Shown here: one piece after another, positions 8,254-17,326 of the stretch
How positions within the stretch are numbered: the stretch's first letter is position 1
Layout of the letters: each line of letters begins with the position of its first letter
Origin: Phenylobacterium sp.
GTDB taxonomy: Bacteria > Pseudomonadota > Alphaproteobacteria > Caulobacterales > Caulobacteraceae
Reading direction: 5' to 3'
DNA: 38,912 bases
Assembly: GCF_030681155.1 (NCBI RefSeq)
Contig: NZ_JAUXXE010000041.1
Span: 1-38,912 of the forward strand
Made by a program: the position numbers and the translations under genes
The notes under the pieces: model-generated
Database searches by the model: none
Seen by the model: the letters and a program-made list of their open reading frames with translations, nothing else
What the model was told of the DNA's origin: nothing

Positions 8254-9552
8254 ATGACGAACCTGATCGTGCGAGGCGGACGCGCCTTACGGGGCGAGAT
8301 CACGCCTTCGGCCAACAAGAACGCCGTATTGCCCGTGCTCTGCGCGACGCTGCTGAGCGACGAGCCGATCATCCTGCACCGCGTGCCGGACATCACCGAC
8401 GTCCGTAAGCTGCTGGAATTCTTCCGCAATCTCGGCAGCTCGGTCGAGATGGATTTCGAGACCAGCACGCTGCGCCTGCATCACGGCACGGGCCTCGATC
8501 CAAAGGCCGCTCACCTGCCGCTGGGCATGCGCTCCTCGATCATGCTGATCCCGGCCCTGCTGCACCGGTTCGGCCGCGCCAGCCTGGAAGAGGACGTGAC
8601 GGGGTGCACGCTCGGCTCGCGCGAAATCGACCCGCACATCGACGTGTTCCGCGCGTTCGGCGGCCTCGTCACCAGCGAGCCATCGGCGACCGTCATCACC
8701 AGCGGCAAGGGCTTCACCGCCGTCAGCCACTGGCTCGACTACGCCTCGGTGACCACCACCGAGAACTTCGTCCTGTGCGCGGCCACGGCCAAGGGCCAGT
8801 CGCGCCTGACCAATGCGGCCTGCGAGCCGCACGTCCAGGAGTTCTGCCAGTTCCTGACTCTGATGGGCGCGCGCCTTGAAGGCGTCGGCGGATCGCGGAT
8901 CACGGTCGATGGCGTCGACAGCCTGGGCGGCGTGGAGTTCACCTTCGCTGACGACTTCCATGAGGTCGCGACCTTCCTGGCCATGGGCGCGATCACCGGC
9001 GGCGAGATCTCGGTCCGCAACGGCTCGGTCGAGCAGTTTCCGCTGTTAGACCGGACCTTCGCCAAGTTCGGCGTCGAGGTGACCCACGAGAACGGCTGGA
9101 GCCGCGCCCGCGTCGACGGCCCGATGAAGGTGCGCGAACCCTTCACCTCCAACATCCTGACCAAGGTCGAGGCCGCGCCATGGCCCTATGTCCCGGCCGA
9201 TCTGTTGCCGATCTTCGTGGCCTTGGGCGTGCGCGCCGAGGGCCAGGTGATGTTCTGGAACAAGGTATATGACGGCGCGCTGGGCTGGTCCTCGGAACTC
9301 GGCAAGTTCGGGGCCCACGCCATGCTGTGCGATCCCCACCGGCTGATCACCTTCGGCGGCAAGCCGCTCACCCCGGCCACGGTGGACAGCCCCTACATCA
9401 TCCGCGTCGCCATCGCCCTGTTCATGCTGGCGGCCAGCATCGAAGGCGAAAGCACGATCCTCAACGCCGCGCCAATCCAGCGCGCGCACCCGAAGTTCGT
9501 CGAAAACCTGAACGCCCTGGGCGCCGACGTTTCTTGGGTCGCTAGCGACTAG
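8254..9552 (+). CDS. murA: UDP-N-acetylglucosamine 1-carboxyvinyltransferase (MurA), divergent form
   Basis: 432 residues of the EPSP synthase/MurA fold. The start has SANKNAVLPVLCA, with the Lys-Asn of the substrate site. The catalytic cysteine is Cys118 in TGCTLGSREIDPHID, compared with GCAIGARPVD in E. coli MurA (Cys115, Arg120). The active-site Asp is kept in WPYVPADL, and the late Arg in YIIRVAIAL. MurA adds enolpyruvate from PEP to UDP-GlcNAc, the first step to peptidoglycan. Many residues around these motifs differ from textbook MurA (for example HP instead of GY in RAHPKFVENLNALGA), so it may be a second MurA-like paralog. A convergent hairpin follows. Confidence 0.85.
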   Translation: MTNLIVRGGRALRGEITPSANKNAVLPVLCATLLSDEPIILHRVPDITDVRKLLEFFRNLGSSVEMDFETSTLRLHHGTGLDPKAAHLPLGMRSSIMLIPALLHRFGRASLEEDVTGCTLGSREIDPHIDVFRAFGGLVTSEPSATVITSGKGFTAVSHWLDYASVTTTENFVLCAATAKGQSRLTNAACEPHVQEFCQFLTLMGARLEGVGGSRITVDGVDSLGGVEFTFADDFHEVATFLAMGAITGGEISVRNGSVEQFPLLDRTFAKFGVEVTHENGWSRARVDGPMKVREPFTSNILTKVEAAPWPYVPADLLPIFVALGVRAEGQVMFWNKVYDGALGWSSELGKFGAHAMLCDPHRLITFGGKPLTPATVDSPYIIRVAIALFMLAASIEGESTILNAAPIQRAHPKFVENLNALGADVSWVASD

Positions 9553-9571
9553 GCCTCCTAGACCTCGAATG

Positions 9572-9611
9572 TGAAAGGCCGGCCCTGGTTCGCACCATGA
9601 CCGGCCTTTCA
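9572..9611. terminator. Bidirectional terminator-like hairpin between murA and the convergent small gene
   Basis: TGAAAGGCCGG at 9572-9582 is the exact complement of CCGGCCTTTCA at 9601-9611, with an 18-base loop. The AAA/TTT ends give short T-runs on both strands. It lies between two convergent stop codons. Confidence 0.75.
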
Positions 9612-9631
9612 TCGGCTCGTCGAAATGACCG

Positions 9632-10153
9632 CTAGCGCTTATCGCGCTTGGCCTGGGCGTTCTTGTTGGCCTGGGACACGCTGCCAACCTTGGCGGGCGC
9701 CGTCTTGGTCGAGCCCTTCGTGTTGCTGGTCGCGACCATTCCTGCATCGGCCGTCTTCCCGGCGTCGGGATGATGTTTCGGCGGGGCGGATCGGCGCATC
9801 GCCAAGGCGCGTCGCGAGGCGTTAATGTGGGCGGCCCGCGCATCGGCGGCGTCCAGGCGCGCAGCCTGTTTGTTCACCCGGCGCAGAGCGCTGGAAAACA
9901 CCTGCTTGCGCTCCAGCGGGCGTTCGGCGGTGCCGGGGAAGCTGCCCCCGCGCGCGTCGGACTTGCCGCGTACTTCACGCGCCTTCTGCCGGGCAAAGGT
10001 CTTTTCGGTGTCGCGCAGGGTCGTCAACTTGCGGCGCGCCTCGGCGATCGCCTTGCGATCCAGCTCCTGAATGGCGGGATAGTGAGTCGTCCGGACGACC
10101 TCGGCTTCGTCGTGCTTGAGCAGACTCAGCTCGCGCTTGTTGGACAATGACAT
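9632..10153 (-). CDS. Small basic conserved hypothetical protein
   Basis: 173 residues, very rich in Lys, Arg and Ala. Residues 1-60 are predicted helical (NKRELSLLKHDEAEVVRTTHYPAI, then AEARRKLTTLRDTEK). A conserved-looking block KSDARGGSFPGTAERPLERKQVFSSALRRVNK spans about 64-95. The rest is a low-complexity basic tail. I recognise the N-terminal part only as a protein seen in other alphaproteobacteria, with no known role; nucleic-acid binding would fit the charge. The upstream leader contains a small perfect hairpin (CAGGCG/CGCCTG, 10172-10189). Confidence 0.7.
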   Translation of the reverse strand: MSLSNKRELSLLKHDEAEVVRTTHYPAIQELDRKAIAEARRKLTTLRDTEKTFARQKAREVRGKSDARGGSFPGTAERPLERKQVFSSALRRVNKQAARLDAADARAAHINASRRALAMRRSAPPKHHPDAGKTADAGMVATSNTKGSTKTAPAKVGSVSQANKNAQAKRDKR

Positions 10154-10366
10154 GACGAATTTCTCCCTACCCAGGCGTCTTGGCGCCTGAGGGCCAACGC
10201 ATCACGCTCGCCTTGGTTGCGCGCGCCAAGTGCGCAAGCACCGGGTAGCAGCCAGCAGACCGCCCGATGTCAGAGGTGAACCTGACCGATCCGCCAGCAC
10301 GCCGCCTGCTGAGCTGCTTACCGAAATCTGCCTTCCCCTGAAGTGAGGCTCGCCTAGACTGGGCCG

Positions 10367-10852
10367 ATGATCCGTCACGTCACGCCCGCCGACCAGGCCG
10401 CCATCCGAGCTGTCGTTCACGCCGCCTTCGGCCAGGCCGACGAGGCGGATCTGGTCGAGCGGTTGCGCTCGGCGGGCGACGTGATGTTCGAACTGGTCGA
10501 GGAGGACGGCGGCGAGATCGTCGGCCACATCCTCTACAGCCGGCTTTGGGCCGATAGCATCAATCTCTTTGCAGCCCTGGCGCCGCTAGCGGTCCGGCCC
10601 GATCGTCAACGTAGCGGCGTGGGCAAACGCCTGACCGCCGCCTCGCTGGAGACCGCCAAGGAGTTCGGCGTCCATGCGGTGATCGTGCTGGGGCATCCGG
10701 AGTATTATCCAAAGTTCGGTTTCAGCACCGAGGCCTCCGCCAAGGTGAAATCGCCCTACTCCGGAAACCCGGCCTTCATGGCCCTGGCCCTGGAAGACGG
10801 CGCCCTGGATGAGGCGCTGCTGGTCGCCTATCCAAACGCCTTCAACGGATAG
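10367..10852 (+). CDS. GNAT N-acetyltransferase, YhbS-like
   Basis: 161 residues. The first strand MIRHVTPADQAAIRAVVHAAF, the acetyl-CoA-binding stretch LAVRPDRQRSGVGKRLTAASLE (residues ~71-92) and VIVLGHPEYYPKFGFSTEA match the YhbS subfamily. It acetylates an unknown substrate using acetyl-CoA. It converges on the SleB hydrolase gene, with stops one base apart. No operon partner is seen, and the region upstream (10154-10366) shows no clear regulatory motif. Confidence 0.88.
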   Translation: MIRHVTPADQAAIRAVVHAAFGQADEADLVERLRSAGDVMFELVEEDGGEIVGHILYSRLWADSINLFAALAPLAVRPDRQRSGVGKRLTAASLETAKEFGVHAVIVLGHPEYYPKFGFSTEASAKVKSPYSGNPAFMALALEDGALDEALLVAYPNAFNG

Positions 10853-10853
10853 C

Positions 10854-12053
10854 CTACTGCGCGCCGGGGGCGCCGCCATCCGACGCCGGCGAAGTCGGCG
10901 CGGGGCCGGGCGCAGGCGCCGGAGCCGCGCCGCCGTCCATGGCCGCCAGCGACTTGTTGATTTCCTTGATCTCTTCCGCCGTCGGCTTGCGCCGGGGCGC
11001 ATAGAGAGTTCCGAGCACCCGGGTCTTCTCGCCGCCATGGGCCGAGGCGTCGGCGACCGTGTAGGTCCGCACCTCTCCAGCCACCGCCAGGGTCAGTTTC
11101 CGATTGCCGCCGATGCCTTGGGCCTCGGGATCGAGCAACCCATTGGTGCGCGCGTCCAGCCCGCCGAGGATGGCGGGCGACAGATAGGCCTCGCCACCTG
11201 CATAGCGCCCCGTGAACGCCGGAGGCTCCCCCCAGGGACCCGTCCAGCGATAGAAGATATGCAGACCGACCTGCTTCATCTTCACCAGGGTCGGGGCCCA
11301 GTATGGGGCCACGTAGTTGGCGTGATAGTGCGTCGCCGAGCCCACCGCCTTGTTAACGTGCCCCGCCAGCGCCTCGCGCGCGACCCGCTGGGCCTGGGCC
11401 CACAGTCCAGGCTCGGGCGCGTATCGCAGGGAGCCGTCGCAGGTGAAGCTGAACTGGCAACCGGTTGTGCGGGCCGCGCCCTGATAGACCACGCCGCAGA
11501 CCGACTTCGGATAGGCCGGATGCCGCACCCGGTTCAGCACGACCTGGGCGACGGCCTCCTGGCCCAGCCTCGGCTCGCGGGCGCTTTCATAATAGACCGC
11601 CTCTGACAGGCACTTCAGCGCGCGGGCGCGGTCCGAACCGTCGGCGGTCAGGACGAACGGCCGCATCGGCCGGATCGGCAGCCTGGAGAACGCGCGCAGG
11701 GCGTTGATCTCCTCGGCGGTCTCCACCGAGGTTGGTCCCAGGCCAAGGTCCGGAATTTTGGTGATGTCGAGACTGGTCCAACCGATCGTGCGCCCCCAGG
11801 GATCGGCCTGGCGCACCGGATCGTGCCGCTTGGCGAGCGAGAGCATGGCCGGGTCCATGTCGGCGGTGAGACGTGCGAGCCCTCGGTCGGAAAGCGTGCC
11901 CGCCACCGCCGCCAAACCGCGAGACTTGCTCACCTCATTAGCGGTGTAGTTGGGGTTAGCGCAGGCCAACAGGATCACCGCGCCCGCGCAGGTCACCGCC
12001 AGGGCCAGGATCAAACCGCGTTGCGAAAAGATCTGCGAAAGGTTCAGGCGCAA
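10854..12053 (-). CDS. SleB/CwlJ-family cell-wall hydrolase, copy 1
   Basis: 399 residues. A membrane anchor or signal segment is at about 12-32 (GLILALAVTCAGAVILLACA). The Hydrolase_2 domain at about 160-270 has the catalytic-Glu region EAVYYESAREPRLGQEAVAQVVLNRVRHPAYPKSVCGVVYQG and the later GATHYHANYVAPYW. The family cuts peptidoglycan, acting as a lytic enzyme in the periplasm. The final ~40 residues are Pro/Ala-rich. In this copy the conserved YFEARGE is YYESARE. A close relative lies at 22592-23728 and has the normal EARGE; both share the block GCQFSF-CDGS-R. The role is probably wall remodelling in growth or division. Confidence 0.88.
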   Translation of the reverse strand: MRLNLSQIFSQRGLILALAVTCAGAVILLACANPNYTANEVSKSRGLAAVAGTLSDRGLARLTADMDPAMLSLAKRHDPVRQADPWGRTIGWTSLDITKIPDLGLGPTSVETAEEINALRAFSRLPIRPMRPFVLTADGSDRARALKCLSEAVYYESAREPRLGQEAVAQVVLNRVRHPAYPKSVCGVVYQGAARTTGCQFSFTCDGSLRYAPEPGLWAQAQRVAREALAGHVNKAVGSATHYHANYVAPYWAPTLVKMKQVGLHIFYRWTGPWGEPPAFTGRYAGGEAYLSPAILGGLDARTNGLLDPEAQGIGGNRKLTLAVAGEVRTYTVADASAHGGEKTRVLGTLYAPRRKPTAEEIKEINKSLAAMDGGAAPAPAPGPAPTSPASDGGAPGAQ

Positions 12054-12203
12054 GGTCTTACGTCATTTCCGAGCCGGCCAGCATAGACCGCAACCGGGCG
12101 AAAATAGCGATCAAACCTTTCGATATCGAGAGTTGCGCCCAGCCGCCAGCGCCAGCATGCTCACCGAACCGGCTCACCAGCGCCGGAGTTTAAGGAGCGT
12201 CCG

Positions 12204-14558
12204 GTGCAAATGAGCCCCGTCGCCCTGCCGTTGCGATTTATCCCCAGACGCTCGCCCCCCTTCCCGGTGGCGTTGGCCATCAGCCTTTGCGCCATGATGG
12301 CGGCCGTCGGTATCTGCGGCATGTTCGTGGGCTGGGAGAACGCTTTCTCCCTCTCGCCGACCTATTTTCCTGCCTTCATCGTCGCCACCCTTTTCGCAGG
12401 CCAGCGCTGGGGCTGGGTGACCCTGGCCGCCGCCCTGGCCATCGGGCTGGGTTCGCGCGCGGCGATGCCCCAGCAGTTCGCCGAGCAGGCGGACATCGTC
12501 CTCTATGCGATATCCGGGGCCGTCACCGTCGTGGTGGCCGGCCGCTTGCGCGAGATCGTATTACGGCTGGACGAAGCCCAGGCCGCGCTCGACCGCAGCG
12601 AAGCACGACTGCAACTGGCCCAGGACGCCGGGGAGGTCGGCCTATGGGACTGGGATGTGCTGACCGGCGAGGGCTACTGGTCGCCCACCCTCTACCGCAA
12701 TCTGGGCCTCGCGCCGGGCGGCGACTCGAACATCCGCACCTTGCTGGAGAGCGTCCACCCGGACGACCAGGAGTGGGTTCGGCAGAGCAATATTTCGGCG
12801 ATCCGAACCGGCAAGATGGCTCCGACCGAGTACCGGGTCGTGCGCCCCGACGGCGAGGTCCGCTGGCTGCTCTCGCGAGGCGAGATGCTGCAGAACGGCA
12901 CCGGCCGCATCGTGCGGGCGACCGGCGTCAACATCGACATCACCGAACGCCGCATGGCCTTCGAAAAGGTCCGTGAGAGTGACGCCCGCTTCCGCGCCTT
13001 GGCCGACAGCGCCCCGGTATTGCTGTGGGTCTCGCGCGCCGACGGCCGTCGCGAATTCGTCAACCAGGCCTATGTCGATTTCCTCGGCACGTCATATGAC
13101 GAAGCCCTGGCGTTCGAATGGCGTCACCGCATCGACAAGGACGACCTAGACCGGGTCCTTAAGGAACAGGTGGCGGGAGAAGCGTCCCGCGCCCTGTTCA
13201 CGCTCGAGGCCCGCTACTTGCGCGCTGATGGCTCTTGGCGTTGGATTCGCTCGGTGTCCCAGCCTCGCTCAGGACCGAATGGTGAGTTCGCCGGCTTCGT
13301 CGGCATCGGAATCGACATCAGCGACACCAAAAAGGCCGAGCTTGACCTTATGCGGATCAACGACCTGCTGGCGGAGCGGGTCCAGGCGGCCCTGGCCGAG
13401 CGCGACGAGGCGCAGGCCCGTCTGCACCATGCCCAGAAGCTGGAGGCGGTCGGCCAGCTCACCGGCGGTGTGGCGCACGACTTCAACAACCTGCTGACCG
13501 TGGTGATCGGCGCGCTCGACCTGATGCAACGGCGGCCTGACGACGCGGAACGGCGTAGCAAGATGCTTGAGGCCGCCCTCGGCGCGGCGCGGCGCGGAGA
13601 GCGCCTGACTCACCAACTGCTGGCGTTCTCGCGGCGCCAGGCATTGAAGCCCGAGTTTGTTCGCATCGACGATCTGCTGAAAGAGAGCGAACCGCTGCTC
13701 CGGCGCGCCGTCGGCGAGGCCGTTTCCCTGAACCTCGCGCCAACCGCGCCAGGCGCCGTCGCCCTGGTCGATCCTGGTCAGTTCGACGCTGCGATCATGA
13801 ATCTGGTGGTCAACGCCCGCGACGCCGTGGGCAAGGGCGGCGCGGTGCGGCTGGAAACCAGCATCTCCGTTCTCAGCGAAGGACAGACGCCGGACATGCC
13901 CGCTGGCGAGTACATCCAGGTCGTCGTCCGCGACGACGGGGTCGGCATGGCGCCCGACGTCCTGGCGCGAGTTTTTGAACCCTTCTTCACCACCAAGGAG
14001 GTCGGCAAGGGCACCGGACTTGGCCTGTCCCAAGTCTACGGCTTCGCCCGCCAGAGCGGCGGCGGGGTGGCGATCGACACAGCGCCCGGCCAGGGCGCCG
14101 CCGTGAGTCTCTATCTCCCCCGTGTCGAGGCGCCCGCCGAGGCTGCTGACGCCCCGGTGGAACAGGCCCCTGTGAAGGCCAGCGCTCTGCGCGTGCTGCT
14201 GGTCGAGGACGACATCGAAGTCGCCATCATGGTCGCGGCCATGCTTGAGGAGCTGGGCCACCACGTCACCCGCGCCGACGGCGTCGATCGTGCCGTCGAG
14301 TTGCTCGGGCAGCCTGGCCCGATAGATCTGATGCTGACCGACCTGGTGATGCCGGGCGAACAATCGGGCGTGGACCTGGCGCGCATCGCCTCGGAAATGC
14401 GACCCGGACTGCCAATCATTCTGTCGTCCGGGTACACTGGCGAGACGCTTTCGACGGCGGTGGACGCCCCGTGGCCCTTGCTACGCAAACCCTATTCGGC
14501 GGAACTCCTGGCCCGCACCATCGCCCGGCTCATGGATCCCGAGATCCAGGCGGCCTGA
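12204..14558 (+). CDS. Membrane hybrid histidine kinase with two PAS domains and a receiver
   Basis: 784 residues. About four hydrophobic segments (residues ~14-110) form a DUF4118-like sensor. PAS1 spans about 130-255 (DITERR end) and PAS2 about 262-390 (DISDTKKAE end), followed by a coiled coil. The phosphoacceptor His425 is in GGVAHDFNNLL, the ATPase N-box has NARDA (Asn537), and G-boxes DDGVGM and GKGTGLGLSQVYG are present. The receiver (~660-780) has Asp713 in LTDLVMPG. It is a membrane sensor that phosphorylates itself and its own receiver; signal and output are unknown. GTG at 12204 is preferred because AAGGAG at 12192-12197 is six bases away; ATG 12210 is the alternative. A terminator follows. 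Confidence 0.93.
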   Translation: MQMSPVALPLRFIPRRSPPFPVALAISLCAMMAAVGICGMFVGWENAFSLSPTYFPAFIVATLFAGQRWGWVTLAAALAIGLGSRAAMPQQFAEQADIVLYAISGAVTVVVAGRLREIVLRLDEAQAALDRSEARLQLAQDAGEVGLWDWDVLTGEGYWSPTLYRNLGLAPGGDSNIRTLLESVHPDDQEWVRQSNISAIRTGKMAPTEYRVVRPDGEVRWLLSRGEMLQNGTGRIVRATGVNIDITERRMAFEKVRESDARFRALADSAPVLLWVSRADGRREFVNQAYVDFLGTSYDEALAFEWRHRIDKDDLDRVLKEQVAGEASRALFTLEARYLRADGSWRWIRSVSQPRSGPNGEFAGFVGIGIDISDTKKAELDLMRINDLLAERVQAALAERDEAQARLHHAQKLEAVGQLTGGVAHDFNNLLTVVIGALDLMQRRPDDAERRSKMLEAALGAARRGERLTHQLLAFSRRQALKPEFVRIDDLLKESEPLLRRAVGEAVSLNLAPTAPGAVALVDPGQFDAAIMNLVVNARDAVGKGGAVRLETSISVLSEGQTPDMPAGEYIQVVVRDDGVGMAPDVLARVFEPFFTTKEVGKGTGLGLSQVYGFARQSGGGVAIDTAPGQGAAVSLYLPRVEAPAEAADAPVEQAPVKASALRVLLVEDDIEVAIMVAAMLEELGHHVTRADGVDRAVELLGQPGPIDLMLTDLVMPGEQSGVDLARIASEMRPGLPIILSSGYTGETLSTAVDAPWPLLRKPYSAELLARTIARLMDPEIQAA

Positions 14559-14625
14559 CCGGTCTTCAAGATAAAGTGGGCTTGTACCCAACCGAACGGG
14601 GGTCTATATCATCCTCTATTGGTTT

Positions 14626-14640
14626 TGCTCCTTTTGAGCA
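14626..14640. promoter_or_regulatory. Operator 1 of the nad operon (TGCTC-N5-GAGCA)
   Basis: TGCTC (14626-14630) and GAGCA (14636-14640) form an inverted repeat. The same half-sites with the same spacing recur at 14699-14713. A CATAAT at 14639-14644 overlapping the right half could be a -10 element. It may be a NadQ-type site, the NAD repressor of many alphaproteobacteria; I cannot confirm the exact consensus. Confidence 0.7.
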
Positions 14641-14648
14641 TAATCACG

Positions 14649-14685
14649 ACGCCGACGGGCGCTGCAGACACCCGCGGCGTTTTTT
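14649..14685 (+). terminator. Intrinsic terminator or attenuator upstream of nadA
   Basis: The left arm ACGCCG-A-CGGG (14649-14659) pairs with the right arm CCCG-CGGCGT (14671-14680), with only A14655 unpaired, and is followed by TTTTTT (14680-14685). This is a textbook Rho-independent terminator. It lies 91 bases past the kinase gene and between the two nad operators. Confidence 0.88.
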
Positions 14686-14697
14686 GAGGCCGAGGAA

Positions 14698-14714
14698 ATG
14701 CTCAGATTGAGCAT
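14698..14714. promoter_or_regulatory. Operator 2 of the nad operon (perfect palindrome)
   Basis: ATGCTCA-GAT-TGAGCAT is a perfect 7-bp inverted repeat ending directly before the nadA ribosome-binding site (AAGGAGG, 14715-14721). Its centre is 73 bases from that of operator 1, about seven helical turns, which would place both sites on the same face of the DNA. Confidence 0.75.
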
Positions 14715-14726
14715 AAGGAGGACACC

Positions 14727-15809
14727 ATGGCCGACGGTTCGCAATTTGCGTTCACGCCCGCTGTTGAAGCCGCCACCCTTCCCATGTGGGAAAAGGTCAA
14801 GCATCACGTCACCCCGATGGAGTGGCGCCTCCAGGCTCCGCTGATCGCCGAGATCAACCGGCTGAAGCGCGAGAAGGACGCCGTCATCCTCGCTCACAAC
14901 TACATGACGCCAGAGATCTTCCACGGCGTGGGCGACTATGTCGGCGACAGCCTTGGGCTGGCCAAGGAAGCCGCCAAGTCCGACGCCAAGATCATCGTCC
15001 AGGCCGGCGTGCACTTCATGGCCGAGACCTCGAAGATCCTGTCGCCGGAAAAGACCGTGCTGATCCCCGACCTGTTGGCCGGGTGCAGCCTCGCCTCCTC
15101 GATCACCGGCGCCGACGTGCGCCTGATCAAGCAGCGCTATCCGGGCATCCCGGTCGTGACCTATGTGAACACCACGGCCGACGTGAAGGCCGAGACCGAC
15201 GTCTGCTGCACCAGCGCCAACGCAGTGCAGGTGGTCGAACATGTGGCCAAGGAATGGGGCGTTGACCGCGTCATCCTGATCCCCGACGAATTCCTGGCCC
15301 GCAACGTCGCGCGCCAGACCGACGTCAAGATCATCGCCTGGCAGGGGCGCTGCGAGGTGCATGAGCGCTTCACGGCCGCCGACATCCTGGAACTGCGGGA
15401 GGCCTATCCGAACGCCGAGGTCCTGGCGCACCCCGAGTGCCCGGCCGAGGTGCTGGAAGTCTCCGACTTCGCCGGTTCGACCGCCGCGATGAACGACTAT
15501 GTGCTGCAGCGCAAGCCTAAGCAGGTGGTGCTGATCACCGAGTGCTCGATGGCCGACAACGTCGCCGCCGACGCGCCGGACACCGAGTTCCTGCGCCCCT
15601 GCAACCTCTGCCCGCACATGAAGCGGATCAGCCTGCAGAACATCTACGAGGCTCTGGCCTATGACCGCTACGAGGTCACCGTCGACCCGGCGATCGCCGA
15701 ACGCGCGCGGCTGTCCGTGCAGCGGATGATCGACCTGCCGCCGCCCCTAATCCCGGCGCGCTATGACCTCGTGAAGGCTCGCCATCACGTCGATGTGGAA
15801 CTGATCTAG
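14727..15809 (+). CDS. nadA: Quinolinate synthase A
   Basis: 360 residues. NadA condenses iminoaspartate and dihydroxyacetone phosphate to quinolinate, using a 4Fe-4S cluster, in NAD synthesis. The expected cysteines are visible in [18 protein letters not shown] and [12 protein letters not shown], together with [11 protein letters not shown] and MAETSKIL. The strong site AAGGAGG at 14715-14721, five bases from ATG 14727, fixes the start. It is the first gene of nadA-nadB-nadC; the nadB start is two bases after its stop. The leader carries two operators and a terminator, so expression is probably repressed when NAD or a precursor is plentiful. Confidence 0.97.
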   Translation: MADGSQFAFTPAVEAATLPMWEKVKHHVTPMEWRLQAPLIAEINRLKREKDAVILAHNYMTPEIFHGVGDYVGDSLGLAKEAAKSDAKIIVQAGVHFMAETSKILSPEKTVLIPDLLAGCSLASSITGADVRLIKQRYPGIPVVTYVNTTADVKAETDVCCTSANAVQVVEHVAKEWGVDRVILIPDEFLARNVARQTDVKIIAWQGRCEVHERFTAADILELREAYPNAEVLAHPECPAEVLEVSDFAGSTAAMNDYVLQRKPKQVVLITECSMADNVAADAPDTEFLRPCNLCPHMKRISLQNIYEALAYDRYEVTVDPAIAERARLSVQRMIDLPPPLIPARYDLVKARHHVDVELI

Positions 15810-15811
15810 CG

Positions 15812-17326
15812 GTGGAACGCATCAAGCACGACGGCGTGCTGATCGTCGGCGCGGGCCTTGCTGGCCTGTCGGCGGCGCTGGCGGTCGCCCCGCGTAAGGC
15901 CCTGGTCCTGACCGGCGCCCCGGTGAACCAGGGCTGCTCTTCGGCCTGGGCCCAGGGCGGCATGGCCGCGGCGCTGTCCGACGACGACGCCCCGGCGCTC
16001 CACGCCGCCGACACCGTCGCGGCTGGCGCTGGCCTGGTGGACGCGGCCATGGCGGCAATCTTGGCGGAAGAAGGCCCTGAGGCCGTCCGACGCCTGGCGC
16101 AGCTCGGCGCTCCCTTCGACCGGGACGACCAGGGGCAGTTCGCCACCAGCCTCGAAGCGGCTCACTCGCGCTCGCGGGTTGCGCGCGTGAAGGGCGACCA
16201 GGCGGGCCGCGCGATCATGGACGCGGTGATCCGCACGGCCCTGTCGGCGCCTCACATTCAAATCCGCTCCGGCGCGCGGCTGCGCGGCCTGCTGCAGGAC
16301 GCCGAAGGCCGCGTCCGCGGCGTGCTGGCCGAGGAAGATGGCCGGCTGGTCGAGATCACCGCGGCGGCCACCATCCTGGCCACGGGCGGGATCGGCGGGC
16401 TCTACGCCGTCACCACCACCCCGCCGGAACTCAAAGGTGAGGGCCTAGCCCTGGCCGCCCTGGCCGGCGCCACCATCGCCGATCCGGAATTCGTGCAGTT
16501 CCACCCGACAGCCATCGATATCGGCCGCGATCCTGCGCCCCTGGCGACCGAAGCCCTGCGCGGCGAGGGCGCCAAGCTGATCGACGGGAATGGCGAGCCG
16601 TTCATGGCCCGCTATCACCCCGACGCCGAACTTGCCCCCCGCGATGTGGTCGCCCGTGCGATCCACGCCGAGCGCGAAGCGGGCCATGGCGCCTTCCTGG
16701 ACGCGCGCGCCGCGGTCGGCGCTCACTTCCCCGACGAATTCCCGGCAGTGTTCGCCGCCTGCCTGTCGGGGGGCATCGATCCTAGAGTTCAGCCGATCCC
16801 GGTCGCGCCAGCCTGCCACTACCACATGGGCGGCATCGTCACCGACGCCGATGGCCGCACGTCGCTGGCCAATCTGTTCGCAGCCGGCGAGTGCGCCTCG
16901 ACGGGTGTTCATGGCGCCAATCGCCTGGCGTCCAACTCGCTGCTCGAAGCGGCAGTCTTCGGCGCGCGCGCCGGTCATGCCGCGCGCGAGGCGCTTGATC
17001 CCCAGAGCCGGCCGCTGCGCGCGACCCCATCGCCCGACCTGCCGCCAGAAGCCCTGGCGCAGCTCCGGATCGCGATGAGCCGCGACGCCGGTGTCGTTCG
17101 GGACGCTGCGGGCCTGACCCGCTTGATCGCAGAGATCGATGCAATGGAGGCCGCCCACGGCCGCGCCGCGCCGCTGGTCGCCGCCCGACTGACCGCGCAG
17201 GCCGCCCTGGCCCGCCCCAACAGCCTTGGCGCTCACTTCCGCGCCGACGGCGTTCCCGATCAGGCTCCGTCGCGGACCTTCATCACCCTTCCCGCCTCCA
17301 GCCCTCCACGCCTGGCCGCTGAATGA
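15812..17326 (+). CDS. nadB: L-aspartate oxidase
   Basis: 504 residues. The FAD-binding motif IVGAGLAGLSAALAV is at the N-terminus, followed by SSAWAQGGMAAAL. Later come QFHPTA, the EALRGEGAKLID segment and HYHMGGIVTD, then LFAAGECASTGVHGANRLASNSLLEA, all typical of NadB and fumarate-reductase relatives. It oxidises L-aspartate to iminoaspartate for NadA. The start is GTG at 15812, two bases after nadA, without a good ribosome-binding site, so translation is probably coupled. It overlaps nadC by four bases. The length is slightly below the ~530 usual for the family because the C-terminal helical part is short. Confidence 0.97.
   Translation: MERIKHDGVLIVGAGLAGLSAALAVAPRKALVLTGAPVNQGCSSAWAQGGMAAALSDDDAPALHAADTVAAGAGLVDAAMAAILAEEGPEAVRRLAQLGAPFDRDDQGQFATSLEAAHSRSRVARVKGDQAGRAIMDAVIRTALSAPHIQIRSGARLRGLLQDAEGRVRGVLAEEDGRLVEITAAATILATGGIGGLYAVTTTPPELKGEGLALAALAGATIADPEFVQFHPTAIDIGRDPAPLATEALRGEGAKLIDGNGEPFMARYHPDAELAPRDVVARAIHAEREAGHGAFLDARAAVGAHFPDEFPAVFAACLSGGIDPRVQPIPVAPACHYHMGGIVTDADGRTSLANLFAAGECASTGVHGANRLASNSLLEAAVFGARAGHAAREALDPQSRPLRATPSPDLPPEALAQLRIAMSRDAGVVRDAAGLTRLIAEIDAMEAAHGRAAPLVAARLTAQAALARPNSLGAHFRADGVPDQAPSRTFITLPASSPPRLAAE

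Noticed and set aside
13269..14363. A 364-codon open frame on the minus strand under the first hybrid kinase
   Set aside because: It is opposite intact HisKA, ATPase and receiver domains; no domain of its own.
14559..14726. An NAD-sensing riboswitch (nadA motif) in the nadA leader
   Set aside because: Known examples are from Acidobacteria; here the leader shows a simple terminator and protein-type palindromes instead.
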